Below the pieces are notes generated by a model, which was not told the DNA's origin, made no database searches, and worked only from the letters and a program-made list of their open reading frames with translations. Shown here in pieces: positions 17,409-27,700 of a stretch of 64,000 nt of DNA (position 1 is the stretch's first letter; each line of letters starts with the position of its first letter). Position numbers and translations under genes: made by a program. This stretch comes from JAEKNW01 sp963677815 (GTDB taxonomy: Bacteria; Cloacimonadota; Cloacimonadia; Cloacimonadales; JAFGVF01). The DNA is taken from contig OY782499.1 in assembly GCA_963677815.1 (NCBI GenBank), forward strand, positions 806,001 through 870,000, in the 5' to 3' direction.

Positions 17409-18018
17409 TCTAAAAGCAAAATATAATTCAAAAAGCCTTTTTGAAGTCTATCTTGATGAAAGAATTTGGGGAGTTTTACCTAAAAAACTCCTCATTCCTT
17501 TCTTTCATCTAACTGAAATTGATAATGAGGACTTCAAAGAACTAAAAACAAGGTTATATAATTATTCACGGGATAGACTCTTTGCTTATCTTGCGAAGCA
17601 AGAACATTCTGAATATGAATCCCGTATTTACCTAAAAAAGCTTAAGTTACATAAGTCTATTATTGATTCAATAATTGACTTCTGTTTAGATAAGAAGTTT
17701 ATTTCAGATGAAAGATTGACTGAGCTTTACGTACGCTCTCTGATTGATTTGGGTAAAAGCAAAATAGAAATTGCTTATAAATTAAAAAACAAAGGTATTC
17801 AGCAAGAAGATATTGATAGAGAGCTTGAATTACAGTATAGTAATGAGGCTAAAAAAACTATTATAGAAGACAACTTGCTTAAAGCAATTAGGGTTTATCA
17901 GGGTAGAGGTGACCAAGATATTTACAATAAAGTAGCTTCCTATATGATGCGAAAAGGTTTTGCTTATTCTGATTTTTCAGATATTCTTAAATCACAAATT
18001 AACCATAAAGAAGATTAA
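17398..18018 (+). CDS. recX: RecX regulatory protein
   Basis: A 206-residue, helix-rich protein that follows recA, as is typical for RecX, the inhibitor of RecA filaments. It has the recurrent tandem three-helix pattern: RLFAYLAKQEHSEYESRIYL, then IDFCLDKKFISDERLTELYV, then GKSKIEIAYKLKNKGI. The start is TTG at 17398, overlapping the recA stop by 11 bases. No nearer ATG exists. The N-terminal 50 residues are less conserved. The assignment rests on both the pattern and the synteny. Confidence 0.88.
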   Translation: MKINLKAKYNSKSLFEVYLDERIWGVLPKKLLIPFFHLTEIDNEDFKELKTRLYNYSRDRLFAYLAKQEHSEYESRIYLKKLKLHKSIIDSIIDFCLDKKFISDERLTELYVRSLIDLGKSKIEIAYKLKNKGIQQEDIDRELELQYSNEAKKTIIEDNLLKAIRVYQGRGDQDIYNKVASYMMRKGFAYSDFSDILKSQINHKED

Positions 18019-18046
18019 ACAAAACTTATCTAATATTTCCTCTCTT

Positions 18047-18213
18047 TAACCCAAATAATGCAGTAGGCCTTTGTGAATAGCACTATATTCTTCTGCACAA
18101 GTAACTTCCATAATTTCTCCGAATATATATATTATATGCGTCAAAATTCTGTAAGCTATTTTGCTAGAATAATCTGCACTCTTCAATAAAGTTCTACTAC
18201 ACTATCTGGGTTT
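18047..18213. repeat. Palindromic repeat family B, copy 2 (about 166 bp)
   Basis: Starts AACCCAAATAATGCAG and ends CATCTGGG-like (ACTATCTGGGTTT), so the ends are imperfect inverted repeats. The inner palindrome CCGAATATATATTATATG is shared with the other copies. It lies after the recX stop. Confidence 0.8.
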
Positions 18214-18278
18214 AAGTTGAGTATTTATCGTTTAATCAGCTTATTAATATAGTTTTTTATAAATTATAAATTTTTAAC

Positions 18279-18308
18279 TTGACATTAATCTATTCGTTTA
18301 GTTAAACT
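18279..18308 (+). promoter_or_regulatory. Promoter placed so that the acyP mRNA may be leaderless
   Basis: TTGACA (18279-18284) and TAAACT (18303-18308) with an 18-base spacer. The expected start site falls within a few bases of the ATG at 18316, and no Shine-Dalgarno sequence lies in between. Confidence 0.5.
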
Positions 18309-18315
18309 TTAAATT

Positions 18316-18585
18316 ATGATAAGTTGCGAAATTGTAGTTACTGGAAAAGTTCAAGGTGTTGGGTTCAGACGTTTTGTCTTAGACCTTGCAAACTCTTATA
18401 ATATTTCAGGGTATGTCAAAAACAGATATACTAGAGATGTCTATATTCTAGCAACAGGGGATTCAACTTCCATTGAAGTTTTTATTAAAGAAGTCTCAAA
18501 AGGAAATATATTCTCTAGAGTAAAGAATGTTAGTTCATTTGAAATACCTTTGGAAAAGCATTATACGGGATTTTCTATTAAATGA
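18316..18585 (+). CDS. acyP: Acylphosphatase
   Basis: An 89-residue cytosolic enzyme that hydrolyses acyl phosphates. The signature VTGKVQGVGFRRFV (about residues 8-21) holds the phosphate-binding loop and the conserved Arg. GYVKNRYTRDVYILATG near 34 matches the second motif with the catalytic Asn. Many acylphosphatases have GNDGSV here, so the RYTRDV sequence is divergent. The downstream M23 gene starts inside its stop codon (ATGA). Confidence 0.9.
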   Translation: MISCEIVVTGKVQGVGFRRFVLDLANSYNISGYVKNRYTRDVYILATGDSTSIEVFIKEVSKGNIFSRVKNVSSFEIPLEKHYTGFSIK

Positions 18586-19562
18586 GAAAAGCTGTATTCA
18601 TTTTATTAATTTTGCTAACTATCTTCGGATGTTCTTTCAATAAAGGTAAGAGTGAAGGCTTTGTTTATATAGTAAAAAGTGGAGATACTTTAACAAAAAT
18701 TAGTAAAGAGTATAAGGTTTCTGTCTCTGATATAAAATATTATAATGATAAATACTACAATGATTTAATAATAGGTGAAAGACTTTTTATCCCTTTAGCA
18801 AATCATGATTTAGCAAAGAAAGAAACTCTTGTAAAAGATAATGTTCTTGTTGAAAAAGAATATAATTCAAGAAAAGTAAAAGATGGTCTTATCTATACAG
18901 TGCAAGCTGGTGATAATCTTTACAGGATTTCAAGAAATTTTGGTTTAACTGTCTCGCAATTAAAAGAATTAAATATGCTTACTTCAGATATTATTAATGT
19001 TGGACAAGACTTATATATTAAAAAGTACGACCCAAAAAGTGTGCAGAAGAGTAAAATAGCTAAAGCCAAAGTAAGCAACAAGGTTGCTAAGGAAAATAAG
19101 CAAACTCCTTCATCGAGTAAGTATGCATCACCTAATGCTGGTGATATTTCAAACTTCCCTAGTGAATGGAAGAATTCTTTTATCCTACCTGTGAATGGTA
19201 GGCTATCATCTCCTTTCGGAATGAGAGGTGGAAGACTTCATAAAGGGGTTGATATTTCAGCACCACCTGGAACTAAGATAAAGGTAGCTTATTCAGGTAC
19301 AGTTTCTTATACAGGTTTTTTAAAAGATTACGGAAATATTATTCTTGTAGAGCATGGTAATGATATAGTAACAGTCTATGCTCATAATGAAATAAATTTA
19401 GTAAAGAAAAGTGATAAAGTAAATAAGGGTGATATTATCGCTCGCTTAGGTTCAACTGGGAGGTCGACTGGTCCTCATCTTCATTTTGAAATAAGGTTAG
19501 CCAATAAACCTATCGACCCAGCTAAAATCATTTCTGAGATTAATTCTCTTCAAAAGATTTAA
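18582..19562 (+). CDS. LysM-LysM-M23 lipoprotein (NlpD/EnvC-like)
   Basis: A 326-residue exported lipoprotein with lipobox ILLTIFGC. Two LysM peptidoglycan-binding repeats follow (YIVKSGDTLTKISKEYKVS near residue 30, YTVQAGDNLYRISRNFGLT near 106). The C-terminal M23/LytM domain keeps its zinc ligands (LHKGVDISAPPGT, YAHN, HLHFEI), so it is probably an active endopeptidase, not a degenerate amidase activator. The start overlaps the acyP stop. The following sigma factor gene makes an nlpD-rpoS-like neighbourhood. Confidence 0.92.
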   Translation: MRKAVFILLILLTIFGCSFNKGKSEGFVYIVKSGDTLTKISKEYKVSVSDIKYYNDKYYNDLIIGERLFIPLANHDLAKKETLVKDNVLVEKEYNSRKVKDGLIYTVQAGDNLYRISRNFGLTVSQLKELNMLTSDIINVGQDLYIKKYDPKSVQKSKIAKAKVSNKVAKENKQTPSSSKYASPNAGDISNFPSEWKNSFILPVNGRLSSPFGMRGGRLHKGVDISAPPGTKIKVAYSGTVSYTGFLKDYGNIILVEHGNDIVTVYAHNEINLVKKSDKVNKGDIIARLGSTGRSTGPHLHFEIRLANKPIDPAKIISEINSLQKI

Positions 19563-19587
19563 TCGAGCCCATGATTAGGAGAAAAAT

Positions 19588-20448
19588 ATGAGTGAAAATG
19601 TTTTTTCTGACAAAGCTCTCCAGAGCTATTTAAACCAAATTTCAAAATTTGGTACTTATACCAGAGAAGAAGAGAATGCTCTTGCTGTTAAAGCTGCTAA
19701 AGGCGATCAAGATGCTATGAACAAACTTTTACAAGCAAACTTAAAGTTTGTTGTTAAAATTGCAGCTAAATACCAGAATAGAGGATTAACTTTATCAGAA
19801 TTAATTAGTGAAGGAAACTTAGGTTTAATCAGAGCTATTCAGAAATTTGACCCAGATAAAAATATAAAACTTATTTCTTATGCTATCTGGTGGATTAAGC
19901 AAAAGATTATGCAAGCTGTGGCTGAGCGCTCTTCCATGATAAAAGTACCGCTAGGTAAAATAAATACTGCTTATAAATTAAAATCTACAGAATCATCAAT
20001 ATATACTAAAACAGGCAGACATGCATCTGACCTTGAACTTAGCAACAATACTGATATCAATGAGAAAATTATAAAAAAATTAAAACACCAAATAGTAGAT
20101 ACCTTGTCTATGGATTCAAAAATCGGTTCCGATGATAGTTTATCTCTAGGTGATTTTATAAGTAATACTGAATCTCAAGACCCTCAATCAATTTATTATA
20201 AAGAAAAGATTAGTCAAGAAATTGATAATGCAATTGATTCATTAAGTCCAAGAGAGAAATTCATTATCAATTCTTATTTCGGCTTAAAAAATAATAAATC
20301 AGAGAACTTTGCCCAGATAGCTGAAAAAATGGGTTTATCAAGAGAAAGAGTTAGACAATTACAAATAATAGCTTTAGAGAAGATTAGAGATAAGATATCT
20401 TACCATAAAGAGAAATTTGAAGAATATTTTAAAAATCAAGATATATAA
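19588..20448 (+). CDS. Sigma-70 family RNA polymerase sigma factor (RpoD/RpoS-like)
   Basis: A 286-residue sigma factor with regions 1.2 to 4 and no long region 1.1, like the short primary sigma factors of Bacteroidota. Region 2 has KLLQANLKFVVKIAAKYQN, SEGNLGLIRAIQKFD and SYAIWWIKQKIMQA. Region 4 has LSPREKFIINSYFGL and MGLSRERVRQLQ. The intergenic TTGACA/TATAAT promoters in this window fit a housekeeping sigma, but a second rpoD elsewhere cannot be excluded. A ribosome-binding site AGGAGAAAAAT precedes the ATG. Confidence 0.9.
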   Translation: MSENVFSDKALQSYLNQISKFGTYTREEENALAVKAAKGDQDAMNKLLQANLKFVVKIAAKYQNRGLTLSELISEGNLGLIRAIQKFDPDKNIKLISYAIWWIKQKIMQAVAERSSMIKVPLGKINTAYKLKSTESSIYTKTGRHASDLELSNNTDINEKIIKKLKHQIVDTLSMDSKIGSDDSLSLGDFISNTESQDPQSIYYKEKISQEIDNAIDSLSPREKFIINSYFGLKNNKSENFAQIAEKMGLSRERVRQLQIIALEKIRDKISYHKEKFEEYFKNQDI

Positions 20449-20459
20449 ACGGAGGATGA

Positions 20460-21362
20460 ATGATTAAGAACTTTACAGAAATGTTAGATGCTGCCAAAGC
20501 AATTCAAGGCAAGAAAGCCATTATTGCAGGAGCTCAAGGAGAACTTCCTATTGAAGCAGCTATTTTAGCAAAAACTGAAGGTCTTTGTGACAGTATTCTT
20601 GTTGGAGATGCTGAAAAAATCAAACAACTTTTGCAATCAATGGCACCTGAAATTGCAGATTCTTTTGAAATTATCGATACAGGCACTGATTTAGTAGCTG
20701 CTTGTAAAGAAAGTGTAAGATTAGCAAAAGAGAACCAAGGACATGTTATCTTAAAGGGAAAAGCTGATACTGCTCTTTTATTAAAAGCTGTTCTTGATAA
20801 AGAAAATGGCATTAGAACTAGCAAAGTTATCTGTGATATCTTAGCTTATGAACATCCAGAAAAAATCCTTTTCATGGGGGATGGTGGTATCAACTTACTA
20901 CCAGAATTAGCTGAAAAAGTAGCAATAGTTAATAGTGGTGCTCAAGTTGCTCGTGCTTTTGGTATAGCTGACCCTAAAATTGCTCTTATCTGTGCTGTAG
21001 AAAAAGTTAACCCTAAAATGCCAGCAACTATCGATGCAGCTATTATCTCAGCTATGAATAAAAGAGGGCAAATTAAGGGTTGTACTGTTGATGGTCCATT
21101 AGCTTTTGATAATGCTATTGATGAAGAAGCATGTAAAATTAAAGGCATTAAGTCACCTGTTGGTGGTAAAGCTGATGTGCTTATTGTACCTAATATTGAG
21201 GCTGGTAATATTTATGGTAAGATGCTTACTTACTATTGCAATTACAGAGTAGCTCATGCTGTTATGGGTACTAAGGTTCCTATTCTTATCCCTTCAAGAG
21301 CTGATACAGGTGAAACTAAAATGCTTTGTATGGCTATGGGATTATTGGTATCAAATAATTAA
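20460..21362 (+). CDS. Phosphate acyltransferase (phosphate butyryl/acetyltransferase family)
   Basis: A 300-residue protein of the Pta/Ptb family with the short length typical of phosphate butyryltransferase. Family stretches include VILKGKADTALLLKAVLD near residue 99, GALAFDNAI-like DGPLAFDNAI near 218, and PNIEAGNIYGKMLTYY near 245. It interconverts acyl-CoA and acyl phosphate; with a kinase this yields ATP by substrate-level phosphorylation. No acetate or butyrate kinase is adjacent. GGAGGATGA precedes the ATG, and a terminator follows. Confidence 0.9.
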   Translation: MIKNFTEMLDAAKAIQGKKAIIAGAQGELPIEAAILAKTEGLCDSILVGDAEKIKQLLQSMAPEIADSFEIIDTGTDLVAACKESVRLAKENQGHVILKGKADTALLLKAVLDKENGIRTSKVICDILAYEHPEKILFMGDGGINLLPELAEKVAIVNSGAQVARAFGIADPKIALICAVEKVNPKMPATIDAAIISAMNKRGQIKGCTVDGPLAFDNAIDEEACKIKGIKSPVGGKADVLIVPNIEAGNIYGKMLTYYCNYRVAHAVMGTKVPILIPSRADTGETKMLCMAMGLLVSNN

Positions 21363-21387
21363 ATTATTTTATATACATTATATAATC

Positions 21388-21415
21388 AAGGGTGAATTTA
21401 GTTTCACCCTTTTTT
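21388..21415 (+). terminator. Intrinsic terminator after the phosphate acyltransferase gene
   Basis: AAGGGTGAA (21388-21396) pairs with TTCACCCTT (21403-21411), followed by a T run. Confidence 0.88.
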
Positions 21416-21446
21416 ATTTGCATTAAGAATTATCCTGTAATGATAA

Positions 21447-21470
21447 CAGGGACGTATTTCTACGTCCCTG
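21447..21470. repeat. Perfect 10-bp stem-loop
   Basis: CAGGGACGTA and TACGTCCCTG enclose a TTTC loop. There is no T run, so it is not a standard terminator. It lies between convergent genes. Confidence 0.7.
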
Positions 21471-21477
21471 CAATATT

Positions 21478-21643
21478 AACCCAGATAATGCAATAGATCT
21501 TTGAGAATAGCACTTTATTCTTTTGCAAAAGTAACTTACATAATTCTTCCGAATATATATATTATATGCGTCGGAATTCTGTAAGCTATTTTGCTAAAAG
21601 AATATGCACTCTTCTCTAAAGCTCTACTGCATCATCTGGGATT
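21478..21643. repeat. Palindromic repeat family B, copy 3
   Basis: A 166-bp copy starting AACCCAGATAATGCAATAG and ending CATCTGGGATT. The two halves can pair almost end to end, including CTTACATAATTC against GAATTCTGTAAG around the centre. It abuts copy 4 with no spacer. Confidence 0.85.
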
Positions 21644-21748
21644 AACCCAAATAATGCAATAGATCTTTGAGAAAAGCACTATATTATTCTTGTGAGGGCG
21701 TAGCTTTAGCGAATTATTACTAAAGCTCTACTGCACCATCTAGGATTA
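21644..21748. repeat. Palindromic repeat family B, copy 4 (internally deleted)
   Basis: Begins AACCCAAATAATGCAATAG directly after copy 3 and ends CCATCTAGGATTA. The central palindrome is missing. The right half carries the GTAGCTTTAGCGAA module also found in copies 5 and 6. Confidence 0.75.
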
Positions 21749-21770
21749 ATTATTTACGCTTATCATAAGA

Positions 21771-24700
21771 TTAATTCTTTATAGCCTTAATCTTATAGAA
21801 GTAAGCTTCAGAGTTACTACGTATTTGATTATGTTGATAGAAGGTATCGTTTGTGTCACCTAATTCAATCCAATTGCTTAAATCACTAGAATAATATACT
21901 TTATAATAGTCAGCATTCGGTACGCTTAGCCAGTTAATGGTAGCTATGCTGTTAGATATTTGAACATCTAGATTATTAGGAGCAAGAAGCTCTAGGACAC
22001 CAATATTGATTGGGAATGGTTCTTGAGCAGAACCTACAACCTGACCACTTGCAACAGGAGTTGAATTTGATTCTTCAATAACTAGATCAGCTGATCTATC
22101 ATATAACTTAAAGGAAACATTTTCTAGAGAGCCATTTGATTGAACTAAGATGGTTGTAAAGGCCTGACTTCTATTTACTATAACGATTTCACCAAGTCCA
22201 CGACATTCTCCACCTACCCAAGCTGAGACTATGTCATCAGAAGCTATCTCATCACTTAGGTGAGTAACTTCTGCATAAATAATTGCTGTATTGTTAGGGT
22301 AGATTACGGGCTGCCAATCAGGTTCATTAACTAATTCACTAATTGATAAAGTAATAGGAATATTAATATTACTGTTAGTGGCAGAGTTTGATTGAATATT
22401 TAGATTTGCTGTGTATTCTCCAGGAGTAACATCAAGAGAACTGAAGTTTAGGATAGCATCTTGGTTAGTATCAGGAGCAATAGTGAGACTAGAGTACTGA
22501 TTATCAAGAGTAATCCATTGTGGAGCAGGACTTCCTTGGCCTGAAACCACTAAGTTATCAATAGCCCAGTACCATTCAAAATTAGCATTGTAGTAATGGA
22601 ACCTAATTTTTACATCAGTAAAGCCATCATTAGTTATTGTTGATGAAAAATGGTTTGGATTAGACCAAGCACCTATATCTAAATCAGTCCAACTATCAAT
22701 ATTAATCCATTCTGTTCCAGTCCAAAGATCTACATCGGCGATTTCTTCCCCATAACTATTAAAGTAATGGTCAAATTCTATAGTAAATTCAGTGTAAGAA
22801 CTTACATCAAAGACAGGACTTTCTATACTATCATTTATATCAACAGAACCTGCTGCATCACTATCAATGAATAAGAAAGAAGAACCATCTATACTTGATC
22901 CACTATAGTCTTCAGCAATATGCCAAGTATGTTCAGCAGAATAATGATAATCGATATCCCAACCAGTCAAATCATTATCATCAAAGTTAGCAGAGAATAT
23001 TTCAGTTACATCTCTATTTTCTGGGAAATTTAAACTAAGAGAACAGTTTAAATCAAAATCTCCAGTATTAGAGATAGAAATACTTCTATCACTTGTTTGT
23101 TCAGGCTGGAGATTTAAGCTCAAAGCTTGAGGATTAACATTTATATTTGCTGGATTTTTTACTTCCAAAGCTAGAGGAACATCTATTTGAGGAGAATCAG
23201 GATCATTAGAAGTAATTCTTAGATTTCCTGAATATCTTCCTGCATCTTGAGTAGGATGGCTTACATCATAGCTTTTAGAGGTTCCAGATGCAAGTGAGAA
23301 GGTGAAATTACGTAATCTTCTTGTTCCTTGATGAGCTAGGATGATTTCATTTTTAGAAATATCTTGTCTAGCTTCAGTGATTGTGAAACTGTTGTTAACA
23401 TTTACACTTCCTGTAAGAGTCTCGCCACCAATATTAGTAATGGTAATAGTCTCCATTATAAAGTCATTACTTACAACTGAACCGAAGTTTATTTCTTCCA
23501 TATCGACTAATATATCTTGTTCATTAGAACCACCTACAATGAGAGTAACAGGTATATTAACTTCATTATTGTCTGGGTCATTGGTTATTAGGTAGAGGTT
23601 TTTATTATAAGTAGCTAAATCTAAATCAGTAGCATCAAAGCTGACAGTAATAGTTTCGGACTGACCTTCAGGAATAATCAAATTATCATTATCTATTGAT
23701 AACCAATTAGGAGTAACTCCTTCAGTAGAAATCATAATAGCATATTCATTTTCTAAGAAAGAACTGTTATAACTTATCAATAAACCGTCATCACCAGCTT
23801 GATTTTCTATTCCTACAGTACATGAAGTATCGTCAGCTATAGTTTTGTATTGATATTTTATATCTCCATTATTATATAGAATCACTTGGAAGCTTTCGCT
23901 ATTTACAGGAGCTGATGAACTGTAATGAGAAACATTTTCCCATTGAATAACTGAATAAGTTGAGAAATGTTGATAATATACATTTCCCCAAGTTGTGCCA
24001 TAAGGTTTTAAATCATCCCAGAAAGGAGCAATCACGGCATTTGGTAAAGCAGAGTTAGGAATCTCAGCATTTGTATAAGCTGTGGAGGTTGAGGTAAAGG
24101 ATAAAAATCCATTTGAACAGACATTTACAGCAGTATAATCTTCACCATAGAAAGAAAAAGTAAAAGGAAGGGTTAATTCTTCTGATTCATCATCACCTTC
24201 AGAAATAACAGTTCCGCTAGAAGAAATATCAATCCAATTATAGGTGATACCTGCTTCATTACTGTCTTCCCAAGTGTAACCATAAGTATCTGGTCCACCT
24301 GTATTTCTTTGAGAATCAGTTATTTCAACCAATACTTCTAAATCTCCACTACCATTATTTTCGATAATATAAGAATAATCAGATTGAGTATCAGGAGCAA
24401 GAGTCTTGGTGATAGAACTTGTCTCGGATGAGTAACTTGGTTTTATACCACAGGCAACTAAAGAGATATAGCTGGAATATTGGTCAGCATTATGACTAAT
24501 TTCAATGTTATTGTTATAGCAAAGCTCGATAGTTGGGGTGAAAGTTATACTATATGATTGGTTATTACCAGCAGTTATAGAGAAATCTTGGGTAGATAAT
24601 CTAGTATTGGTAATATCTTTTTCACTATTTCTACTTGCGAAAGTAAAATTATCAGGTAGAGTAATAGTACCTGATAAAGTAGCTCCACCTGTATTAGAGA

Positions 24701-27700
24701 TTGTGAAATCACGAGTAACAGAATTACCGAGAATTACTTCGCCAAAATCAAGAGAAGTAGTATTTAATGCAATGCTTGGTTCAGCACTAGTTGATGATGC
24801 AAAGATTCTGATGTTTGGATTATTTCCGGATAATGTACCTGAAACAGGAGAAGCAGGACTAGGATTAGTTGAATCACTATAATAGTAAATACTTCTATCA
24901 GATCCAGTTGCATAGCAGTAGAATTCATCTCCGCTGGCATGGTAACCTGTAGTATTTTCATCAAAACCAATTACTAAATTACTTGTTCCATCATAAGTAA
25001 AAGGACTTGATAGTTCTATCTCTATCCAACCAGCTGTGGCAGGAGCTGAGAAAGGACCAGAATAAACTTGTGTTAGGTTAGTTGAGCTTATCCAATCAGA
25101 TGTAGATGTGAAGCTATTTTTATCTGTATTCCCCATATAAATAACTATCTCATCATTAGCCCAAGCAGAATTGCCATTATAATTATAGGCTATTTTGTTA
25201 ATTTGAGATACTCCTAAGTTAAGTTCTTGGGATGTATAAATGCTTTGACTATAAGTGTAGCCATAATATGGTTCTATAGGAAGGTGAGCATCAGTTACTG
25301 TTCCCTCACCAATTTGCAAAAGAGCTGCAAGGAAGTCTTGACTTAATTCAAGGTCTCCGTTTGGGTATGATGCTGTTACTGAGAAAGTAACAACTTCTCC
25401 AGCCGGAATAGAATTGGAAGCAGTAGCATTGAAGATTACTTGGTCTGATTCTCCTGCTGATATAGTAGGAATGTTACTTGTAGTAGAAGCATAAGAAATA
25501 TAATTTGCAGTAGCTATAGATGCATTTGTAGAAGGTGATAGAACATCTCCTGTATTCTCAACCATTACCATAATACTGAAAGATTCACCTGCATCAATGA
25601 CATTATTGCCATTACCTAAAGCAGAATCATCAATAGTAAGTTCATTAATTATCATCTCATAACTTTTACCTGTAAGTGTAAGATTACCTGAATATTCTTC
25701 TCCATCTGCTGAAATTACATAGGAAAGAGTCATATTATGATTGTTAGGTATATTATTAGCAATAGAGAAGTTAATTACATTGTTGATATTGATACTCCCT
25801 TCAGCAGCAATTGTACTGACTGAAGCTGAAGTTGAAGTTAAGTTTATGTAAGGATCTGATTCACTGAAAGTAATAGTTCCAGATGGAGATGCAACAGTGC
25901 CAATATTCTCAATAACTAAATTTAAAGAACCTGTTTCTCCATATTCTAATAAACCATTGTTATTGGCATCATTAAAGGTATAATTATCTAACGTAAGATA
26001 AGGACCGTCAGCAGTTATTACTTGGATATCAGCTATATATGGTTGGTAATCTACTCTAGAGATAACCATTTTAACAGGTTGAGGTGTAGTTAAGGCTGGA
26101 AAATTTACAGTTCCTGAACCGTTAGAACCTAAGAGTTGTGTACCAATAATAACTCCATCTACAGTAAGAGCTACATAAGAGTATGGTGCTGCAGTAACAT
26201 CTAATGATGTGGCTCCTAATATGAGATTATTAGCATAATTAGGAGTTTGAGCATCAGGGATACCAACCATAGGAATTAAAGAAGGGTCACCCATTATAGA
26301 ATAAATTTCCCAGTAATAGTTTTTTAAATCAGATGAAGAACCTTGAACTGTCATATTTCCGCGATAAACCATAGAACCAGCACTATTAACCCAGTTAATA
26401 TACTCTTCTCCGTTTTCGTGGAAGAGAGCATCAAACATACCAAGACCAGTTCCGGAATAAGTTGGATTAGCAGTTGATGTTGGTGTGAAATGACCAACTG
26501 ACCACCAGTAGTCTTCATCCCAATAAGTAGAATTAGTTCCGCCTATATAAACCACAGCTCCGTTAGAAGCTCTTAGCCATGATTCACCAAAACAAGTTCC
26601 TGTATCAAAATGATTAGTTAAACAACAGTTACCCACTACCACAGGATATTGCTGGGAATTAGTTAAGCTATTAACATTTGATATAGAGAAATAAGGGTCG
26701 TGCCAAGTTGTTTCTGAACCATGGGCAGTATAATTCAAATAACCTAAACCTGCATTCACATCAGCGATAATACTGGCTTCACTGGAGCCTGATTCTGGAT
26801 AGTAATAAGTAGTGGCATCAATATCATGGGCTGAATTAAAATAGTACTGAGAACCGTAGTTAATAGTACCATTACCATGAGTTGGAGCCCAAGTCCCATC
26901 TACACCAGCAATAAGTGTAGCTCTTTCTAAATAAGATGGGTCAGGCATTTCATACTTTTGATAAAGCAATGTTTTATTAACCATTGTTGCTAATTCTGTG
27001 GTTGTTGTAGCTGAAAATCTACCATAATACATTTCAGGAAGATAATCGCTACCTTCCAGTTTTACATAGTCTAAATCAGTAACATGCCCGGAGTCAGTTT
27101 GTCCTGAATAAGCAGGAACTTGAGGAGTATCACCACATATCAGCAAATAGGATGGTGCAGGATTAGATGGACTAGCATTATCCCAGATGTTAGTAATTGC
27201 ATTTTTGATGCTTGTTGTTGTAGCTCCAATAACGTTTGTATCGAGGATGGTAACATCATACCCTTGTTGAGTTTTCCACTGAATGAAAGGGTCTAAAGTA
27301 TCTAAATAATTATTTGGTGCTACAATTATATAACCAAGTGGATATGTTTCTAATGTTGAGCGATTATCTCTGTAATTAAAAATAGTAGAAGGATAATTTA
27401 CTTCAAAAGCTGGAGAGAATGTTTTATCTCTTAGATATTGTGTAGCAGGGATATTTGCTCCCTGGAATTTGATGTCTAGTTTAGCATCATTAATAAGAGA
27501 AAGAGTGTTTTTGACGGGATTATAGGCAACAGGATAGAAGTTAACTTCAAACAATCTCATGCCTCTTTGATAGCCAAGCTCGATTATTTCCACCTGTTCC
27601 TGCTGAATGAAATCTGATATTTGATAAGTTTCTTGGTCTAAAGCAAAGATAATATCTTCAGGTTTAGAACTTTTTGATACAGGTGCTTGAGCTGGAAAAA

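Noticed and set aside
21478..21748. Adjacent B repeats as a CRISPR array
   Set aside because: Only two units, no spacers, units over 100 bp, and no cas genes nearby.
24538..24882. 114-codon plus-strand ORF inside the C25 protease gene
   Set aside because: It is antisense to a long, clearly coding frame with a recognisable domain structure; it is a shadow of low-complexity Ig-like coding sequence.
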